From contig CADBMY010000136.1 of NCBI GenBank assembly GCA_902795905.1, positions 1 to 9,990 on the forward strand: DNA of 9,990 bases. The letters run 5' to 3'. Positions 6,072 to 9,990 of this stretch are shown here, piece by piece (the stretch's first letter is position 1; each line of letters starts with the position of its first letter). The translations under genes were made by a program, and so were the position numbers. The notes below the pieces were generated by a model. That model was not told the origin of the DNA. It ran no database searches and saw only the letters and a list, made by a program, of their open reading frames with translations. Source of the DNA: an uncultured Erysipelotrichaceae bacterium. GTDB taxonomy: Bacteria; Bacillota_I; Bacilli_A; Erysipelotrichales; Erysipelotrichaceae.

Positions 6072-8213
6072 ATGAAGATAAAACGGCCTGATCTGCAGGA
6101 AGTCTATGACCTGCGTGTACTGACGGAAGATATTGATAAGAAGCTTGGCAGGATCAGTTCTTTTCATGCGTCATCGGAAGACGGGATCAGACAGGCACTG
6201 CAGAATTTCCGTAAGGTAAAAGCCGGCCGCGAACTCTCTGCGGTGTCTGTTAACGTACTGCAGAGTATCATCGGGAAGAGTAAGACAGATCTGCTGAAGA
6301 GTGCAGGCATTCTGAATATACGGGATGTCTCTGAGACAGACAGGAAAGAACTGATCGCTCTGAACGGTATCGGCAAGGTCACAGCCGACAGGATCATCGA
6401 AGCCGTAGAAGGCATGGCCCAGGTGCACATGCGGGATGTACCGGTGCGCATCAGAGCCGGCCTGGAGGCAGAAGAAGAACAGGATCTTGTGCATGCGGTA
6501 TACATGTATTACCGCTCCAAACAGCTCAGTGAGAAGGCTGAAGAATACTTTGCGAAGACCCATGGCATGATCCTGAATGTGCTGCGGGAAAGTGAAGCAG
6601 TGCGCAGTAAGCTGGGCTGGTTCTTTGCGTCTAAGCAGAAGAAACTGGAATACGCACGGGCAGCGAACAAACTTCACGATCTCTACGAAGGAGAATACGG
6701 AAAGCAGGCAGGTGTATACCTGCAGGAATATGAAACACTGATCCATGCGCCGAAAGAAGTACTGCAGAAAGACTTTGCGGAGAATGCGGCATCCTACTAT
6801 GCGGTACTGGAAAGACTCAGTGATACGGAGCTGACCGGTAAGGATATCGGTGAGAATGATCTCGAGACAGATCTTGTGCAGGAGATCCGGGAGATGCCTC
6901 TGAATGAAGATTGTCTGAAGGTCACCCTGCGTAATTACCAGGTCTTCGGCGCCAAGTATATCCTGCATCAGAAGAAGGTGCTGCTGGGCGATGAGATGGG
7001 TCTTGGCAAGACGATCGAGGCTCTGGCCGTGATGGCGGATCTCTACAGCCGCGGCAGGAAGTATTTCCTTGTGGCATGTCCGACCGGCATCATGGTCAAC
7101 TGGATGCGGGAGATCAGGGAACGCACGGACATCCCGGCCGTGATGGTGCATGGGCAGATCGTGCAGAAGACGCGGGAGTGGCTGAAAAGCGGCGGTATTG
7201 CTGTAACCAACTACGAATCCCTGTACAGGATCATCCTGCCCGAGGATATTGAACTGGATATGATCACGGCGGATGAAGCCCACTATGCCAAGAATCCGGC
7301 TGCGATCAGGACCCAGGCGTTACTGCGTCTGGCTGAAAAAGCCGACTATGTTCTGTTTATGACCGGTACACCGTTAGAAAACCGGGTCGAGGAGATGAGC
7401 TGGCTGATCAGCTGCCTGCGTCCCGATATCGGTGAGAGTATTCAGGGAATGACATGGTTTGCGGAAGCACCTGCTTTCCGGCGGGAGATCGCTCCGGTCT
7501 ACCTGCGCAGAAAGCGTGATGATGTCCTGCAGGAGCTTCCCGAACTGACGGAAGTGATCGAATGGTGCCGGATGAACAAAAGCGAGTATCTGGCATACTT
7601 TGCGGCTGTGGAAGCCGGGGATCTCTCTGACATGCGCAGAGTCTCCTGGAATGCCCGGGAGTCAACCAAGGCCGAACGGCTGCTGGAGATCTGTCTGCAG
7701 GCAAGAGATGAAGGACGCAAGGTACTTGTCTACTCCTGTTTCCTGGATACGATTGCGATCGTCAGAGACCTGCTGTATGATTACAGCCCGGAGCCGATCA
7801 CCGGTGCCATGTCCTCCGAGCGGCGTCAGGCTGTCATTGATGAATTCTCAAAGAATGATGACCTGAGCGTACTGATCGCACAGATCGAAGCCGGCGGCAC
7901 CGGTCTGAATATTCAGGCAGCCAGTATCGTTGTCCTGTGTGAACCGCAGCTGAAACCTTCAGCAGAAGATCAGGCAATCGGCCGAGCCTACCGCATGGGT
8001 CAGGTAAACAATGTCCTCGTCTACAGGCTGATGTCGGAAGGCAGTATCGATGAATACTTCCTCGAAAGATCCGGACGCAAGCGGGAGATCTTTGAAGACT
8101 TCGCGGATACTTCGGCGATGCAGGAAATGGCTGCCCGCAGTGCCGGCATACAGGAACTGATCGAAGCCGAGAAAGCCAGACTGAAACAGAATATGCAGGG
8201 TATTCAGGAATAG
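6072..8213 (+). CDS. SNF2-family DNA translocase/helicase with N-terminal helix-hairpin-helix
   Basis: A 713-residue ATPase expected to move along double-stranded nucleic acid or remodel protein-DNA complexes. The N-terminal 290 residues are mostly helical and include a helix-hairpin-helix at about 94-110 (LNGIGKVTADRI), a non-specific DNA-binding element. The two RecA-like lobes start at LRNYQVFGAKYIL. Motifs are: I, GDEMGLGKT (306-314); Ia, CPTGIMVNW; II, DEAH (401-404); III, MTGTPLEN (430-437); IV, KVLVYSCF; V, EAGGTGLN (606-613); VI, QAIGRAYRMGQ (634-644). All catalytic residues look intact, including K313 and R641. No SWIM zinc finger or nuclease domain is seen. An in-frame TAG at 6060-6062 makes ATG 6072 the earliest start. 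The gene has its own promoter and no terminator, and the deaminase-like gene follows 35 bases later. The cellular role is open: repair, transcription recycling or defence. Confidence 0.9.
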   Translation: MKIKRPDLQEVYDLRVLTEDIDKKLGRISSFHASSEDGIRQALQNFRKVKAGRELSAVSVNVLQSIIGKSKTDLLKSAGILNIRDVSETDRKELIALNGIGKVTADRIIEAVEGMAQVHMRDVPVRIRAGLEAEEEQDLVHAVYMYYRSKQLSEKAEEYFAKTHGMILNVLRESEAVRSKLGWFFASKQKKLEYARAANKLHDLYEGEYGKQAGVYLQEYETLIHAPKEVLQKDFAENAASYYAVLERLSDTELTGKDIGENDLETDLVQEIREMPLNEDCLKVTLRNYQVFGAKYILHQKKVLLGDEMGLGKTIEALAVMADLYSRGRKYFLVACPTGIMVNWMREIRERTDIPAVMVHGQIVQKTREWLKSGGIAVTNYESLYRIILPEDIELDMITADEAHYAKNPAAIRTQALLRLAEKADYVLFMTGTPLENRVEEMSWLISCLRPDIGESIQGMTWFAEAPAFRREIAPVYLRRKRDDVLQELPELTEVIEWCRMNKSEYLAYFAAVEAGDLSDMRRVSWNARESTKAERLLEICLQARDEGRKVLVYSCFLDTIAIVRDLLYDYSPEPITGAMSSERRQAVIDEFSKNDDLSVLIAQIEAGGTGLNIQAASIVVLCEPQLKPSAEDQAIGRAYRMGQVNNVLVYRLMSEGSIDEYFLERSGRKREIFEDFADTSAMQEMAARSAGIQELIEAEKARLKQNMQGIQE

Positions 8214-8229
8214 ACCCATGGTGTAAGAT
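8201..8229 (+). promoter_or_regulatory. Possible promoter of the deaminase-like gene
   Basis: A -10 TAAGAT (8224-8229, 4 of 6) lies 17 bases after TATTCA (8201-8206), the same weak -35 hexamer and spacing as at 1753. Transcription would begin near 8236, at the AAGGA site itself, giving a leader of about 13 bases. Readthrough from the SNF2 gene is equally possible, since no terminator intervenes. Confidence 0.35.
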
Positions 8230-8248
8230 AACAAAAAGGAAGACACGC

Positions 8249-9990
8249 ATGAAATACTTCGGAAGCTTCTGTCTTGACCAGGAAAAAGATATCATCGTTG
8301 AACTGTACAGGAATGCGGACAGACTCTTTTACATGCTCAGGACACCAAACCACCATACCGGAAATCTGATCACCAACCTGGCAGGACTGTGCGGACTGCC
8401 TCTTTCTGCGGATAAAAACGGACTGAAGGTCATCCGCGGTGAGATCCCGTGTTATATCGACGCAAACAACCGTGAAGTCTTTATCTTCCGTCTCGGCAGT
8501 ATTGAAGCAGCCGATATCTATCCTGACGGCACGGTGGAGGTCAAGGCCTATATCCCTTCAATCTCCAAGACCCTGATGAGCCAGACCAAGGATTATAAGA
8601 CAGAACTCTCCAAGACCGTCATTCAGACGTATATCCTGCGGGATGTCAAGTTCCGCAGTGATCTGCATACGCATATGAATGCCAACCTGCATCCGGACAT
8701 CCTGATCGCACTGGGCATCGTGCACCAGATCAATTATCCGCTCTACTATATACGCAAACTGGATCTGAAGCTGACTGCCGCCCAGGAGAAGACTCTCGCC
8801 GCAAGACGCCGGGAAGCCGTCAAGGTGTGGGATGATCCGACCCTGACCGGCAAGTACAGGGACAGACGCATCAATGATCATACGTTTATCAACTTTGCGG
8901 ATCTGATCCTGAATAACCGCAGACATGCGGCAGAGAATATCGCAAAGATCAGAGCATCCCTGGCGATCATGAAAGACGGACAGGCAGTCTTTACCAATCT
9001 CGAGAAAGTATACCTGTACCGGTATGTATTTGCTAAGGGGGTACCTTGTGAGGTACCCATTGTCCCGGAACATATCGAAGATATTCCCGATCCCGATATC
9101 AGGCAGTATGTCAGGCAGATGATGGAAGACAGAAATGATGAGCGGTATGCAAAGAATACGCTGTTTCAGGATAAGCTGCTTTGGATCGCCCGCAGTTATC
9201 AGACCCAGGGGATAACCTATGTAGAGATCAGAGATACGACACTCCTGAAGAAGGAAGCCTCTGTAAAGATGCTGGAAGAGGTCCATCAGGTCATGCCGAA
9301 GATCCTGCAGGAGACCGGGGTCATGATCCGCTTTATCGCTGCTTTCCGGCGTATACCGCTGTCACTTGTCAAGTCGGCACTGGCAGATGATAACTACCTG
9401 CGGGAGAATCTGCAGGTACTGGAGACGGTGATCCTTGATCCGTATGTTGTCGGCAGTGATATCGTCGGTGAAGAGATCAATGATATCCGGGATCTGAAGC
9501 CCCTGATCCAGGAGATCGTAAAGATCGCCGCCAAGGATCCGTACTTTGTGATCTGTATCCATGCCGGTGAGAATGACAATCTGCGGGATAACGTACAGAA
9601 CAGTATCCGCTGTGTACAGGAAGCACTTGGCGAAGGACAGAAGATGCCGGTGCTGCGTATCGGACATGGTCTGTATACCGCCGATCTTTCTTCCCGCAGG
9701 GGCAGACAGCTGATCCGTGAGATCCGTAAGAGCAGGACGATCCTGGAGTTTCAGATCACTTCGAATGTACGTCTGAATAACCTGAATGCCCTGGAGGAAC
9801 ATCCTTTGAAGCAGTATCTCGATGCCGGGATCCGGTGTGTGCAGGGAACGGACGGGGCAGCGATCTACGGTACGAGCAGTATCGATGAACAGCTGGCTCT
9901 CGAGAAACTGCTGGAACTGGACCGCGGTGATCTGCTCAGGATGCGCAATGCCGAACAGGAGATCATTGACTTCAGCCGTAAGGCATTCCA
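8249..9990 (+). CDS. Large divergent adenosine-deaminase-family metal hydrolase (3' end outside window)
   Basis: An open frame of 580 codons runs from ATG 8249 off the right edge. AAGGA at 8236-8240 supports the start. Residues 1-135 match no domain I recognise. From D138 the order of motifs is that of adenosine/AMP deaminases. DLHTHMN carries metal ligands H140 and H142. It is followed by YVEIRDT (324-330), VVGSDIVGEE (400-409), HAGE (438-441; metal ligand H438 and proton-shuttle E441), RIGHG (470-474; catalytic H473), TSN (504-506) and GTDG with metal ligand D535. Catalytic residues are therefore intact, but the second Asp of the usual TDD, which contacts the purine, is G536. The HxH is near residue 15 in ordinary enzymes; here it is at 140, and the stretch from HxH to YVEIR is about 100 residues longer than usual. 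I infer a hydrolytic deaminase with a changed substrate, possibly a nucleotide or nucleic acid. Confidence 0.82.
   Translation, partial: MKYFGSFCLDQEKDIIVELYRNADRLFYMLRTPNHHTGNLITNLAGLCGLPLSADKNGLKVIRGEIPCYIDANNREVFIFRLGSIEAADIYPDGTVEVKAYIPSISKTLMSQTKDYKTELSKTVIQTYILRDVKFRSDLHTHMNANLHPDILIALGIVHQINYPLYYIRKLDLKLTAAQEKTLAARRREAVKVWDDPTLTGKYRDRRINDHTFINFADLILNNRRHAAENIAKIRASLAIMKDGQAVFTNLEKVYLYRYVFAKGVPCEVPIVPEHIEDIPDPDIRQYVRQMMEDRNDERYAKNTLFQDKLLWIARSYQTQGITYVEIRDTTLLKKEASVKMLEEVHQVMPKILQETGVMIRFIAAFRRIPLSLVKSALADDNYLRENLQVLETVILDPYVVGSDIVGEEINDIRDLKPLIQEIVKIAAKDPYFVICIHAGENDNLRDNVQNSIRCVQEALGEGQKMPVLRIGHGLYTADLSSRRGRQLIREIRKSRTILEFQITSNVRLNNLNALEEHPLKQYLDAGIRCVQGTDGAAIYGTSSIDEQLALEKLLELDRGDLLRMRNAEQEIIDFSRKAF

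Noticed and set aside
6171..7283. A 370-codon open frame on the - strand opposite the SNF2 gene.
   Set aside because: It lies wholly inside a gene with intact SNF2 motifs, has no recognisable domain or ribosome-binding site, and reads as the complement of biased codons (Ctg/cag, Atc/gat).
6072..8213. Calling a DISARM or other SNF2-based restriction system.
   Set aside because: No methyltransferase, phospholipase-D protein or DUF1998 partner is present, and the flanking genes look like ordinary chromosomal genes.
9039..9058. Inverted repeat GGGTACC/GGTACCC with a 6-base gap.
   Set aside because: It falls inside the deaminase-like coding region, encodes a plausible peptide stretch (GVPCEVP) and has no U-tract or nearby start codon; probably chance.
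8558..9286. A 242-codon open frame on the - strand opposite the deaminase-like gene.
   Set aside because: The + strand frame carries the full ordered set of deaminase motifs; the antisense product shows no family features.
8249..9990. Calling a RADAR defence system from the RdrB-like deaminase.
   Set aside because: No RdrA-type ATPase is present in the window, the adjacent ATPase is of SNF2 type, and family membership alone does not separate RdrB from other large deaminases.

Overview
The window reads as ordinary chromosomal DNA from a low-to-mid GC Bacillota (Firmicutes). An Erysipelotrichia-type gut organism is my best guess. That rests on Firmicutes-type Shine-Dalgarno sites (AGGAGG-like), short U-tailed terminators, a YdbC/PC4-like protein and a glycerophosphodiesterase with a membrane domain. 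No marker gene fixes the genus. All eight genes lie on the + strand and use the standard code (TGA is a stop). Codon and base use look even throughout, with no sign of recent transfer. There is no tRNA, rRNA, CRISPR array, insertion sequence or phage gene, and no gap longer than 80 bases between genes.

Layout. Bases 3-1733: the 3' part of a membrane-anchored glycerophosphodiester phosphodiesterase that runs in from the left. 1808-2071: a small GTG-start acidic protein with a C-terminal zinc ribbon, followed by a terminator-like hairpin. 2118-2534: a two-helix DUF3592-type membrane protein, then a terminator. 2589-3878: an FGGY sugar kinase closest to sedoheptulokinases. 3916-5715: a secreted DUF4091/GH123-like putative glycoside hydrolase. 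5767-6021: a YdbC/PC4-type single-stranded nucleic acid-binding protein, then a terminator. 6072-8213: a SNF2-type DNA translocase with an N-terminal helix-hairpin-helix. 8249 to the right edge: the 5' part of a large divergent adenosine-deaminase-family protein. It has no stop codon inside the window.

How the genes work together. This is mostly a series of short independent units rather than one operon. The kinase and the secreted glycosidase may both act in carbohydrate use. YdbC-like protein and the SNF2 protein are both nucleic-acid factors, and the SNF2 and deaminase genes are 35 bases apart. The deaminase family includes the RADAR defence effector RdrB, so a defence role for the right end is worth testing. 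The SNF2 protein is not RdrA, however, and nothing else in the window supports a known defence system.

The most distinctive signals are two. First, the glycosidase and SNF2 genes share the same arrangement, TAGAAT, six bases, ATG, with an in-frame stop just upstream and no ribosome-binding site; this predicts leaderless mRNAs. Second, the deaminase has a 139-residue N-terminal extension, an enlarged spacing after the HxH motif, and glycine in place of the second aspartate of the usual TDD motif.
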